From positions 124,001-188,000 of the forward strand of contig NZ_CP064936.1 of NCBI RefSeq assembly GCF_016117655.1: a stretch of 64,000 bases of DNA, read 5' to 3'. Position numbers and translations under genes: made by a program. The DNA comes from Treponema peruense (GTDB lineage: Bacteria; Spirochaetota; Spirochaetia; Treponematales; Treponemataceae). The notes under the pieces are model-generated. The model did no database searches. It saw only the letters and a program-made list of their open reading frames with translations, and had not been told where the DNA came from. This document shows, piece after piece, positions 16,645 through 24,918 of this stretch. Numbering within the stretch: the first letter of the stretch is position 1; every line of letters begins with the position of its first letter.

Positions 16645-18034
16645 GAGTTATAATCAAAAGTTGTGGATTGCCTGAGAAGGCATAGAAAAAGAGGTCTGTC
16701 TAAGGTATAGTTTTCTTTGGAAAAAAAAATAAACACCGAAGGAGACCTCTTATGAAAAGAATACTGGAAATTGAAGAAAATTCCAATAGTCCAACGATTG
16801 ATTTGCTTGAAAAAGCAATCCGCGCAAGAGCACGTGAAGTAATTGAAAGTCTTTACGAGGATGAAGTTCAGCGTTTTCTTAATAAAACTTCTTCTATCGT
16901 AGACAAAACCGGAAACAAACTTGTAGTAAGAAACGGCTTTCACAAAGAACGGACAATTCTTACTACAAACGGTTACGTTACAGTCAGGCTTCCCAGAGTT
17001 GATGACCGTGCACTTGAAGAAAAGGATCGCTTTGTAAGCAAAGTCCTTCCTCCGTTTGCAAGAAAAACTCCGACAGTAGAAGCAATACTTTCCGCTGCCT
17101 ACCTTGCAGGAATTTCTTCAAACAAGTTTTCAGCCATGCTCCATGATGTTCTTGGTAAAGAAGCAAAGGGCCTGAGTCCGTCAGTCATAACAAAGCTTAC
17201 TGTAAAATGGCAGGCTGAATATGACGAATGGCGCAAACGAGATCTTTCCGGAAAGGAATACGTTTATGTTTGGGCAGACGGAATTTACGTAAAGTCCCGG
17301 CTTGACGGTGAAAAGACCTGCCTTCTGGTAATAATTGGCGTAACTGTTGAAGGCAAAAAAGAACTTGTGGCTGTACAGGCCGGAATTCGCGAGTCAACGG
17401 AAAGTTGGCGTGGAGTTTTGCTTGATTTGAAATTCCGCGGACTGACAAAAGCACCAAAATTGGCAGTCTGCGACGGAGCGCTTGGGTTTCAAAATGCAGT
17501 TGATGAAATCTGGGGCCAGCTAAAAATTCAGAGATGCTGGTTCCACAAGTCCATGAACATTCTGGACAAATTGCCTGACTGTGTGCAGACTCAGGCCACA
17601 AAAATGATTCGGGATATGTGGCAGGCAGACAAACGTGCAAACGCCTTGAAAGCCTACGACTTATTTATAGAAACTTTCGGAAAAAAATATCCGAAGGCAA
17701 CGGAATGTCTTGAAAAAGACAAGGAGGATTTGTTCCGCTTTTATGATTATCCGGCGGAACATTGGGCTCACATTAGAACGTCGAATCCGATTGAATCGAC
17801 ATTTGCAACAGTCAGGTTGCGCCACAAGTCAACAAAAGGAAACGGCTCTTCCGCTGCTTCTGTTGCAATGGCTTTCAAGCTTTGTCTTCAGGCAGAGAAA
17901 AACTGGCGACGGCTCAGGGGATTTAAACAACTTGAACTTGTCGCCAAAAATATAATTTTTGTGGACGGTGAACAAATGAAGGCTGCCTGATGAAAAGACA
18001 CTTTTTTTCAATCCACAACAATTGACAATAACTC
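16645..18034 (+). mobile_element. IS256-family insertion sequence, 1390 bp, with 9-bp target duplication
   Basis: The ends GAGTTATAATC... and ...GACAATAACTC are imperfect inverted repeats (about 20 of 25 positions match, including GTTGTGGATT inside both). GGTGCTCTT occurs directly on both sides (16636-16644 and 18035-18043). The element carries one intact transposase and lies in an ATPase gene whose frame is restored by removing it, so the insertion is fairly recent. Confidence 0.92.
16752..17990 (+). CDS. IS256-family transposase
   Basis: A 412-residue mutator-type transposase with the full family length. The DDE residues are visible: D in 'VYVWADGIYVKSR', D in 'KLAVCDGALGFQNAV' and E in 'RTSNPIESTFATVRLR'. 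The C/H-type 'IQRCWFHKSMNIL' lies between the second D and E, as usual. The Shine-Dalgarno GGAGA is eight bases before the ATG. The frame is intact, so it is probably active. Confidence 0.95.
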   Translation: MKRILEIEENSNSPTIDLLEKAIRARAREVIESLYEDEVQRFLNKTSSIVDKTGNKLVVRNGFHKERTILTTNGYVTVRLPRVDDRALEEKDRFVSKVLPPFARKTPTVEAILSAAYLAGISSNKFSAMLHDVLGKEAKGLSPSVITKLTVKWQAEYDEWRKRDLSGKEYVYVWADGIYVKSRLDGEKTCLLVIIGVTVEGKKELVAVQAGIRESTESWRGVLLDLKFRGLTKAPKLAVCDGALGFQNAVDEIWGQLKIQRCWFHKSMNILDKLPDCVQTQATKMIRDMWQADKRANALKAYDLFIETFGKKYPKATECLEKDKEDLFRFYDYPAEHWAHIRTSNPIESTFATVRLRHKSTKGNGSSAASVAMAFKLCLQAEKNWRRLRGFKQLELVAKNIIFVDGEQMKAA

Positions 18035-18435
18035 GGTGCTCTTTATGAAAATATAATCGCTGAAGCCCTAAGCAAACAAGGCTACGGACTCTTTTATTAT
18101 AAGAAGGAAAATTCAACCCTTGAAGAGGATTTCTTTGTTCGGACTAAAAAATCTCTTGTCCCGGTAGAAGTAAAAGCAACAAACGGCAATGCAAAAACTT
18201 TAAAAATTCTAATTAATGGAGAATGCTATCCTGACATTACTACAGGAATAAAATTGATACATGGAAATATAGGTTTTGAAAACAATATTCATACTTTCCC
18301 TTGTTTCTGTTCATTTTTACTCAAGCAATATCTAAGGGATGTGGAGTTTTAGAAAATTATTACAGAAACTCTATCATATTTTAGTGAATTTCCGCGAAAA
18401 CTCGTTTATTTTTTAGCATAATTTCCGAATTTCCC

Positions 18436-19113
18436 CTAAGTTGCCTGAATTTTTCGAGTTTTATGCGTTCCGTCAGTAATTAAATCGCAAACATCTTCTA
18501 GTTTTTCAACTTTCCATTTTCCGCTTTCAACTATCTCATTCCCAAACATCTCGATAAACCGGGATTTGATTAGAGTGTCGTATTTTTCTAGGGTGGTTTT
18601 GCTTTTTGAAATGATTTTTTGCACTTTATCTAAAACGGCGGCGATTTTTTGTTGTGTTTCAAGTGGGGGCAGTGGGATTGCAAATTGCTTTAATATTCCA
18701 AGATTTATATTATTCTGTGCCACTCCTCGTCCAATCCTATTTACTTCATCTTTTATGGATTTTAAATATGAAAACAGATAATTAATATCTAATTGGTTGT
18801 TATTTTTTATTTTTAACCCTGCAATAGCTTGGTTTGTTGTGGCATCAATATTTAAAATTGAAACTTCACCAAGAGTTGCAAAAATTGAATATAATAGAGT
18901 TCCTTTTGTAAATAATTTTGCAGAAGAATTTTCTAAACCCAATTGAGTTATTAATTCTGATGTTTTAGAGATATATTTATCTGAAAAATCACCAATTTTT
19001 ACCCATGGTATATTTCCATCTTTCCAATATTCAATTTTACTTCGAGATGGAGTTCCTCCTGATTGTATTTCACACACATCCCCAAGTTTTACCGTTTGCC
19101 ATTTATTTTTCAT
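18436..19113 (-). pseudogene. hsdS: type I restriction specificity subunit, truncated
   Basis: About 225 residues of HsdS: a first target-recognition domain ('VKLGDVCEIQSGGTPSRS', 'IPWVKIGDFSDKYISKT') and its helical spacer ('LPPLETQQKIAAVLDKVQKII'). The second recognition domain begins 'EKLEDVCDLITDGTHKT' and then breaks off; normal HsdS has about 400 residues. ATG 19113 is chosen for its AAGGA; an upstream in-frame start at 19131 overlaps the AlbA_2 stop. Half-size HsdS can sometimes work as a dimer, but the partner hsdM here is broken. Confidence 0.8.
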
Positions 19114-19123
19114 ATTTTCTTCC

Positions 19124-19450
19124 TTACTCATTATCTTTTACGACCCAATGACCTGATTTACTTGCACCTTCAAAGTAAACAATATCTTTCATCTCTGAAA
19201 GTTTTCGTTTTATTGTTGAAAGAGAAAGTTCAAACTTTTTAGAAAGGTCTTCTTTTGTAATTTTTGGATTTTTCTTAATTTCATTTATGATTTTTTCCCT
19301 AATTTTTGAATCCCTTTGGGGTTCACTTTCCAACTCAAAGGCAAAAGGGATTGTTCCACCATCTGTATTTAAAAAAGCAACAATTTCTTTTGGCAAAGAG
19401 TCTGAGAATTTCTGTTTTAATTCTGTTGTTTCAGTTTCTGCAAAAGTCAT
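19124..19450 (-). pseudogene. AlbA_2/RecG-like regulator with large internal deletion
   Basis: The 108-residue frame starts like an AlbA_2 domain ('ETETTELKQKFSDSLPKEIVAFLNTDGG') and then jumps to a C-terminal winged helix ('KKNPKITKEDLSKKFELS', 'TIKRKLSEMKDIVYFEGASKSGHW'). Family members have ~400 residues, so the middle is missing although the frame stayed open. AAGGA lies upstream of the ATG. It is possibly still a small DNA-binding protein. Confidence 0.65.
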
Positions 19451-19459
19451 CTTATTTCC

Positions 19460-19723
19460 TTATATTTTACCGTTTGCCATTTGCTCTTATAGTTACTTCA
19501 CGATTTCCTTCAATTTGAACTGTTCGGATAATTCACCTTCTTCAAAAATATGTTTTATGTGCTCACTGATATTTGATTTTCTTGTTTGATAAAGTTCTGC
19601 AAGTTGTGATTGTGTAAGCCAAACCGTTTCATCTTCAAACTTAACATTTATTTGAGTAAGACCATCTTGAGTTTGATAGATTACAATATCACCTGTAGTT
19701 TGATTTGTTATTATTTTATCCAT
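19460..19723 (-). pseudogene. RhuM-family protein fragment
   Basis: Residues 1-~65 match the RhuM N-terminus ('IVIYQTQDGLTQINVKFEDETVWLTQSQLAELYQT', 'NISEHIKHIFEEGEL'). Shifting one base recovers 'RTVQIEGNREVT', the following RhuM motif, after which the sequence turns into a copy of the HsdS start (...GGCAAACGGTAAAA...). The rest of the ~330-residue protein is gone. Such genes commonly sit inside hsd operons. Confidence 0.7.
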
Positions 19724-19726
19724 CAA

Positions 19727-21192
19727 TTACTCTCCCAACATTTTTTCTAATTCAGACAAATCATTTGAAATTTCATTTTGCAAGTCTTTTATTTCTTTTA
19801 TTAAAACACTAGGAGCAGGATATTCTACTTTTTCATAAACAACTTCTTTGTATTTATTTATACTTAAATCATATCCGTTTTTTACAATTTATGATTTTGG
19901 TACGAAGAATGATTGTTCTGTTCGTTTGCGGTCTTTTTCTTTATCAAGATTCTGGAATCGCTTAATAATATCAGGGATGTCATTTGCATCTGTCGGCTGA
20001 CGCTTGTCATCCAGGGAATATCCGTCGGCTTTCATATCATAGAACCAGACATTGTCTGTTCCACCTGCACCTGTTTTTGTGAAAACAAGAATACCAGTAC
20101 TTACTCCGGCATAAGGCTTAAATACTCCGCTTGGCATACTGATAACTGCTGCAAGCTGATGATTTTCTACAAGTTCTTTTCTAAGTGCTTTATGTGCATT
20201 AGATGAACCGAACAAAACTCCATCCGGAACAATACAGGCACAGCGTCCACCTTTTTTGAGCATTCGGATAAAGAGGGCAACAAACAAAAGTTCAGTTTTG
20301 GTTGTAGAACAAACGTTTGTAAGACTTTCTGCAATTGTTGATTTATTTACGCTTCCTGTGAACGGCGGATTTGCAAGGATAACATCAAACTGACCTTCAA
20401 TCTCGTTGTTCTTACTAACACTGTCCTGATAAGCAATATGCGGCTCATGGATTGAGTGGAGCAGAAGGTTCATTGCGGAGATTTTAAGCATTGTACTTCC
20501 TGTGTCAAAGCCTGTAAGAAGTCCTTTTGAATAATGCTCCCATTCCTTGTCACCCATTTTGTTTCCGTAAGTATCACGGATAAATTCAGCAGAAGAAATA
20601 AGGAAGCCGGCTGTACCACATGCCGGGTCACAGATTGTATCCATTGGTTGAGGGCGGATAAGCTGAACCATCATGTCGCGAATCTGTTTTGGAGTACGGA
20701 ACATTCCTACCTGTCCGCTGGAATTAATTTTGCTCAAGACATATTCGTAAATATCACCAAGCATGTCGCGGGTCTGAACTTCTGGATTTTCAAAAAGTTC
20801 ATCAAGCTTTGTGATTACGGCTTTTAAGGTTTGCGGGCTTGGAATAGAGAATGCTGCATCTTTCATGTAGCGGGCAAATGCGCTTTCTTCGTTTGCGTTG
20901 ATTTTTTTGATGAACGGAAAAATCTCTTTATTCATCAAATTGAAAAGTTCGTTTTCTTCGAAGGTCTTAAAAATGTGCCAGCGGTATTTCTGCTTATCTT
21001 CCGGGAAAATGTGTTCCTTCTTTTCACCTGACATTTTTTCGTACTGTTCAGTTTCATTTTCAACTTCATCAAGAGAATGTATGAACATAAGGTATGAAAA
21101 CTGTTCGATGACAGTAAGATATTCGCTCATACCTGCACTGAAAAAGTCGTCCCAGATTGAATCTATTTTGTTTTTATTTCGCCAGTAATCAT
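19727..21192 (-). pseudogene. hsdM: type I DNA methyltransferase subunit, broken by a frameshift and a nonsense codon
   Basis: The main frame (to 21130) has the N6-adenine methyltransferase motifs 'CDPACGTAGFLIS' and 'DVILANPPFTGS' (NPPF). The true start is ATG 21190-21192 with AGGAG upstream; 'MITGEIK' then needs one added A in a run of As near 21175 to join 'KIDSIWDDFFSAGMSE'. At the other end the frame stops at 19889-19891 (TAA), yet continues in frame with 'IVKNGYDLSINKYKEV' to a stop at 19727. One G-to-T change of GAA would explain that stop. Confidence 0.85.
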
Positions 21193-21312
21193 TTTTTAGA
21201 ACTCCTAACTTTGTTAAAGTGTATTATAGCAAGATTTTCTATAGTTTTATAGAGATTATAACAGATGACAGTGACAAAGAAGGTTACTATTATAGATTTT
21301 TTTCAAAACTAG

Positions 21313-21783
21313 TTACCTCTCCCATTCCCGCTCTCTTCGCAGCTGCCTTTCCACCTCCCGGCCCAGTTCAAACTCCCTGTACCAAGGACTTTTTTGCATC
21401 CATTCCTTTACGTCCTTACAACCGTGTTCTGCAATAACTCCTGCAATCTTACGAAGCAGCTCTGGTGTTGCACTTTCTAACATCTGGCTTATCTCGGCAG
21501 TTCCGAAAAAGTGCTTTTTACCGTAGGTTGTCTCTTTTGTGTAGCCGTTCAGCTCGTGGTCATACTGCTTAATCTGGCTGTCGTATCCGTCTTTGATTGC
21601 CTTGTTTGAGTTTGCAAAAGCAGCAACAAACATATCGACTATCGGCTCCAGCTGTTCATCCCGGTAGGTTCTCTGGGCATCTTTACAGTGCTCTTTGGTC
21701 CATTTCTTAAAGTTCTGAATACTCGGCATGAGTTCTTCCCACTTGGAGTATTTATGGAAAGACTTTGAATGAAAATATTGCAA
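21313..21783 (-). CDS. unknown protein, with a decayed relative nearby
   Basis: A 156-residue basic, mainly helical protein, rich in Arg/Glu at the C-terminus. Residues ~92-117 ('YGKKHFFGTAEISQMLESAT') recur as a diverged copy on the other strand at 22547-22684. I do not recognise the family; the start at 21783 is not supported by a clear ribosome-binding site and overlaps the opposite-strand ATPase remnant, so it may itself be a fragment, perhaps of a replication or mobilisation protein. Confidence 0.45.
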   Translation of the reverse strand: MQYFHSKSFHKYSKWEELMPSIQNFKKWTKEHCKDAQRTYRDEQLEPIVDMFVAAFANSNKAIKDGYDSQIKQYDHELNGYTKETTYGKKHFFGTAEISQMLESATPELLRKIAGVIAEHGCKDVKEWMQKSPWYREFELGREVERQLRREREWER

Positions 21784-22226
21784 AAGACATAGAAAAACTT
21801 CTTCATTACTTCTTCAACACTTGCTTTATAAATATTGTAGAAGAACCAGAGCAGAACTTATATCCTCAATCTCAGAACAAAGTACTGTACGAACTGCTTG
21901 AATGTAAAAATAACAATGATGAAAACAAACTTCTTATCACAACCCACAGCCCATACATTCTTGCTTATCTTACTCAGAGTGCAAAAGCAGCAGAATTGTT
22001 GACAAAGGGCGTTCCGGAAAAAGAAATAGAAAAGATTATTCCTGTAAAGGCCGCTGTACCAGGAGAAATGATTCATATTTATGAAACAAAAGCAGATGGT
22101 TCTATCAAGCTTCTTGAACCGTATGAAAATCTTCCTTCTGATGACAACGAACTTAACAAGGCATTGGAAGAACAGAACGACAGTTTCTCAGATCTTCTTG
22201 AACTGGAGGCTAAGTTTTGCAAGTAA
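21765..22226 (+). pseudogene. OLD/AAA_21-type ABC ATPase, C-terminal remnant
   Basis: 'FINIVEEPEQNLYPQSQ' is the Walker B region and 'LLITTHSPYILAYL' the H-loop of OLD-like ATPases. The P-loop and signature parts are missing, so only the last ~150 residues remain. Upstream sequence is occupied by an unrelated minus-strand gene. In intact systems this ATPase is followed by an effector gene; here a broken partner follows directly. Confidence 0.7.
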
Positions 22227-22535
22227 ATTTTTACGACTATGCCACAACAGTAAACCAAGTAAAAGAATTTTGACTTGTTGATCCAGACGATAAAGAAGGA
22301 AAAAAGCCAGCTTTTGTAAGTTATGACAAAACTACAGATAAATGGGATGGAACAGCTTACAAACACAATAAGCTTTTTTGGTGAAGAGTTGAATAAATAC
22401 GAAAACAAAAGAGCTTATCTTTTCAATTCCAGAAGACCATTCGTCCCATCAATTCATAAAATTGCTCAGCAGCAGTTTATGCAGAAAAATAAGATTGTGC
22501 TTCGTATTAAGACGGAGATTGAAGAGTTAAAGTAG
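22217..22535 (+). pseudogene. remnants of the gene following the OLD-like ATPase
   Basis: A frame beginning at 22217 ('VNFYDYATTVNQVKEF') overlaps the ATPase stop, as in two-gene ATPase-effector operons, but has an in-frame TGA at 22271-22273 and fades at ~22367. A different frame then gives 'FFGEELNKYENKRAYLF...SIHKIAQQQFMQKNKI' up to 22535. Both look like genuine protein pieces joined by deletion. Family not recognised. Confidence 0.5.
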
Positions 22536-22546
22536 AAAAGGATAAA

Positions 22547-22684
22547 AAAAAACAAACATCCTACGGAAAACAACGATTCTTCGGAGCTGCTGAAATCAGG
22601 GAGATGTTTGAAAGTTCAACACTGGAACTGCTTCATAAGATTACCGACTTTGGCAATGTTGGAACCACAAAAAAACACCGGTAA
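22547..22684 (+). pseudogene. diverged fragment related to the 21313-21783 protein
   Basis: The frame gives 'SYGKQRFFGAAEIREMFESS' and 'LELLHKI', which align with 'TYGKKHFFGTAEISQMLESA' and 'PELLRKI' of the minus-strand protein. Only ~45 codons remain. Two copies in opposite orientation suggest an old inverted duplication. Confidence 0.55.
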
Positions 22685-22779
22685 AAATGCCATCGTCTGA
22701 CACAATCACCAGTCGCTTTCCTAGTAAAAATGCCTTTTTAATGATATAATCAATCATTATTTTACAAAAGGACATCATC

Positions 22780-23283
22780 ATGGCAAAATCAAAATCCCAG
22801 AAATCTAAATCATCTTCCGCCACCATCGGATTTGAACAGCAGATTTGGGATGCAGCCTGCGAACTTTGGGGACATATCCCTGCTGCAGATTATCGCAAAA
22901 TCTTTACAGGACTTATCTTCTTAAAATACATCTCTACCGCATTTGAAAAGAAATACAAGGAACTTGTAGAATAAGGCGATGGCTTTGAAGATGACCCGGA
23001 TGCTTATGAGGCCGAAAACATCTTCTTCGTCCCTCTGGAAGCCCGCTGGTCAGAAATTGCAAAGGCAGCCCACACACCGGAAATCGGCACAATCTTAGAC
23101 AAAGCCATGATTGCCATAGAAGCCGACAACAAAAGCCTCAAAGGCGTCCTTCCAAAAAACTACGCCAACCCCGAACTGGACAAACGCGTTCTTGGAAACG
23201 TAGTAGACGTATTCACCAACATGGACATGAGCGACACCGAAGCAAGCAAAGACCTCATCGGTGAACTGAACCCTTTTTTATAG
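22780..23283 (+). pseudogene. hsdM: second hsdM, N-terminal remnant cut by IS3
   Basis: The frame starts with a Lys/Ser-rich lead and 'FEQQIWDAACELWGHIPAADYRK', then 'IFLKYISTAFEKKY', the N-terminal domain of a distinct HsdM group. A TAA at 22972-22974 interrupts it, but the same frame continues 'GDGFEDDPDAYEAENIFFV', 'ARWSEIAKAA' and 'LGNVVDVFTNMDMSD' to the left end of the IS3 element at 23262. The catalytic NPPY half is not found on the other side. TATAAT at 22745-22750 may be its -10 box. Confidence 0.8.
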
Positions 23284-23289
23284 ACAAAA

Positions 23290-24075
23290 TTATGCGGCAT
23301 ATTGAGCTCTAAATTCAATAGGGCTCAAGCCGTTTAATCCAATTTTAATACGCTCTGTATTGTAATATGCAATATATTCAACCAGAGCTTTTTTGAATTC
23401 TTCTACAGAACTAAATTTATTCATGTAATAGAATTCTGTTTTTAGCAGGCCGAAAAAGTTTTCTGCCATACAATTATCAAGACAGTTTCCTTTTTGAGAC
23501 ATACTTTGCGTTACATCTTTCATTTTTAGCATTTGTGTATATCTTTCAGTTCTGTAATGCCACCCCTGATCAGAATGAATGATTAAGCCTTTAAGATTGT
23601 TATATTTTTCAAAAACATTACTTAACATCTTGCAGACAAAGTTTAATGTCGGCCGATGTGAAATTGTATATGAAATAACTTCCTGGTTATATAAATCAAT
23701 CAACGCCGAAAGATATATTCTCTGGCCGCAAATATTGAATTCTGTAACATCTGTAACCCATTTTTCATTAAATCTAGTTGTCTTAAAATTCCTCTGAAGA
23801 ATATTGGGGAATCCTTTTCCTTCAATTCCTTTATAAGAATGATATTTTTTAGGTCTGACATAGCTTTTTAATCCAAGTTCATTCATAAGCCGTTTTACTG
23901 TTTTATGATTTAGTGCAAAACCTGCCCGGCGAACCAACACTGTAATCCGTCTGTAGCCATAACGTCCTTTATGATGATGAAATATTTGCTTTATCAGTTC
24001 TTTTTCTGATTCATATTTATCAGGTTTATTTTGAATAGCAGTATAATAAGTACTGCGTTTCATATTAAAAATCAA
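23290..24075 (-). CDS. IS3-family transposase, OrfB
   Basis: A 261-residue catalytic part with a complete DDE set: D in 'KWVTDVTEFNI', D in 'GLIIHSDQGWHY' and E in 'NCMAENFFGLLKTE'. An HTH_21-like region ('KGRYGYRRITVLVRR') comes first. The frame is open upstream of 24075 to the end of orfA ('KAIAISELRQKYK'), so the natural product is an OrfAB fusion made by -1 slippage at GAGAAAAAGC near 24130. Appears intact. Confidence 0.92.
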   Translation of the reverse strand: MIFNMKRSTYYTAIQNKPDKYESEKELIKQIFHHHKGRYGYRRITVLVRRAGFALNHKTVKRLMNELGLKSYVRPKKYHSYKGIEGKGFPNILQRNFKTTRFNEKWVTDVTEFNICGQRIYLSALIDLYNQEVISYTISHRPTLNFVCKMLSNVFEKYNNLKGLIIHSDQGWHYRTERYTQMLKMKDVTQSMSQKGNCLDNCMAENFFGLLKTEFYYMNKFSSVEEFKKALVEYIAYYNTERIKIGLNGLSPIEFRAQYAA

Positions 24076-24119
24076 AAGAAGATCCTTTAACTTGTATTTC
24101 TGCCTTAACTCAGATATTG

Positions 24120-24635
24120 CTATTGCTTTTTCTCTTGTTGATTCTGAGTTAAGGCTTCCAATTTTTTTAATGCTTCATTCTCCATTTCAAGCCAGTAATT
24201 CTTTTCCATGATTTTTCTGATTTCTGGATTCTTTACATGCTTGAATTTCTCTCGAATTGCAGCTGCCTCTTCTGAGGTTATCAGATTTTTCTTTCCGTTC
24301 AATTTCAACCCCTTGGTTGATTCTATCACCCATCGCTTTACTGTTGAAAGTGAAAGATTGTTCATTGCCGCAACTCTTGTATACGGAATATTTTGAACAG
24401 TTACTTGTTCTATTACTTTTGATTTTAAATCATCATCATATTGTTGATTATAATCTTTGATTTTTAAGCCTTCGATTCCATTGTATTTATAAAGTTTTAA
24501 CCATCTTTCGACGACAGAATGAACTGTCCCGATTTTCTTTGCGATGGCTCCTGGTGACAGATCTTCTTCTTCATGTAGTCTTACAGCTTCCAGCCGTATT
24601 TCAAAACTGAATACTCTTTGCATAACATCCTCCAA
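24120..24635 (-). CDS. IS3-family transposase, OrfA
   Basis: A 171-residue DNA-binding subunit with two helix-turn-helix units ('SPGAIAKKIGTVHSVVERWLKLY' and 'IPYTRVAAMNNLSLSTVKRW') and a C-terminal coiled coil ('EKNYWLEMENEALKKLEAL'). It recognises the terminal repeats and fuses to OrfB after frameshifting. The GGAGG before an in-frame ATG at ~24623 suggests the true start may be a few codons inside. Confidence 0.9.
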   Translation of the reverse strand: MEDVMQRVFSFEIRLEAVRLHEEEDLSPGAIAKKIGTVHSVVERWLKLYKYNGIEGLKIKDYNQQYDDDLKSKVIEQVTVQNIPYTRVAAMNNLSLSTVKRWVIESTKGLKLNGKKNLITSEEAAAIREKFKHVKNPEIRKIMEKNYWLEMENEALKKLEALTQNQQEKKQ

Positions 24636-24664
24636 AAAGTGTCTAACTTTTTGGGTTCAGTTCA

Positions 24665-24868
24665 CGGCCCGGACGCGGAAGTGACCGGAGGGAGCGTTGC
24701 GGAGCGGAACGGAGAAAAGTCCGGGGATGGGAAGACAACTGGGCAAAAGGAAGGAGGCGGATGCGGCGGAAGGACGAGAGGAGCGGAGCAATGAGGCGGA
24801 GGCCGGAACCCCGGAAAGCACGACGGCAGGTTCCCTATGGAATCCTGCCGTGCCGCCCGTATGGAGAA
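24665..24868. other. GC-rich purine-biased non-coding block
   Basis: About 200 bases dominated by G and A with many GGAG/CGGA words, in contrast to the AT-rich surroundings. Frames on both strands are open only because of composition. It includes an interrupted inverted repeat CGGCAGG/CCTGCCG (24831-24857). No gene supported; foreign origin or a recombination by-product are both possible. Confidence 0.5.
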
Positions 24869-24900
24869 AAAAGCCACTCCTCCAAAAAAGAGGAATGGCA
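24869..24900 (-). terminator. terminator of the large lipoprotein gene
   Basis: On the minus strand GCCATTCCTC and GAGGAGTGGC pair around a T-rich loop (one mismatch) and are followed by TTTTTTCTCC. It lies 19 bases after the lipoprotein stop. Confidence 0.7.
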
Positions 24901-24918
24901 TAAATTCAGATTATAATT

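Larger units (their letters stand above)
15958..18352 (+). pseudogene. DUF4143 ATPase interrupted by an IS256 element
   Basis: Without the insertion sequence the frame reads from 'SGLMLGINYNK' through 'ILGGMPKVVSTYIEQKKF' (DUF4143) to 'VYKGALYENIIAEALSKQG' and 'LVPVEVKATNGNAKTL' (C-terminal PD-(D/E)XK-like EVK) and stops at 18350-18352. The left part ends at 16644 and resumes at 18044 in the same frame, after one 9-bp target copy. The P-loop half is also missing at the 5' side (before ~15958), so the gene was truncated independently of the insertion. Confidence 0.85.
23262..24664 (-). mobile_element. IS3-family element (IS150-like), 1403 bp
   Basis: The ends TGAACTGAACCC and GGGTTCAGTTCA are exact 12-bp inverted repeats, with further similarity inside (TAGACA). 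The 3-bp direct repeat CGG flanks them at 23259-23261 and 24665-24667. The element carries overlapping orfA and orfB with a candidate -1 frameshift site and interrupts the second hsdM. Confidence 0.88.

Noticed and set aside
24662-24903. Open frames in the GC-rich block
   Set aside because: Open only because of biased composition; Gly/Glu/Arg or Pro/Ser repeats without domain features.
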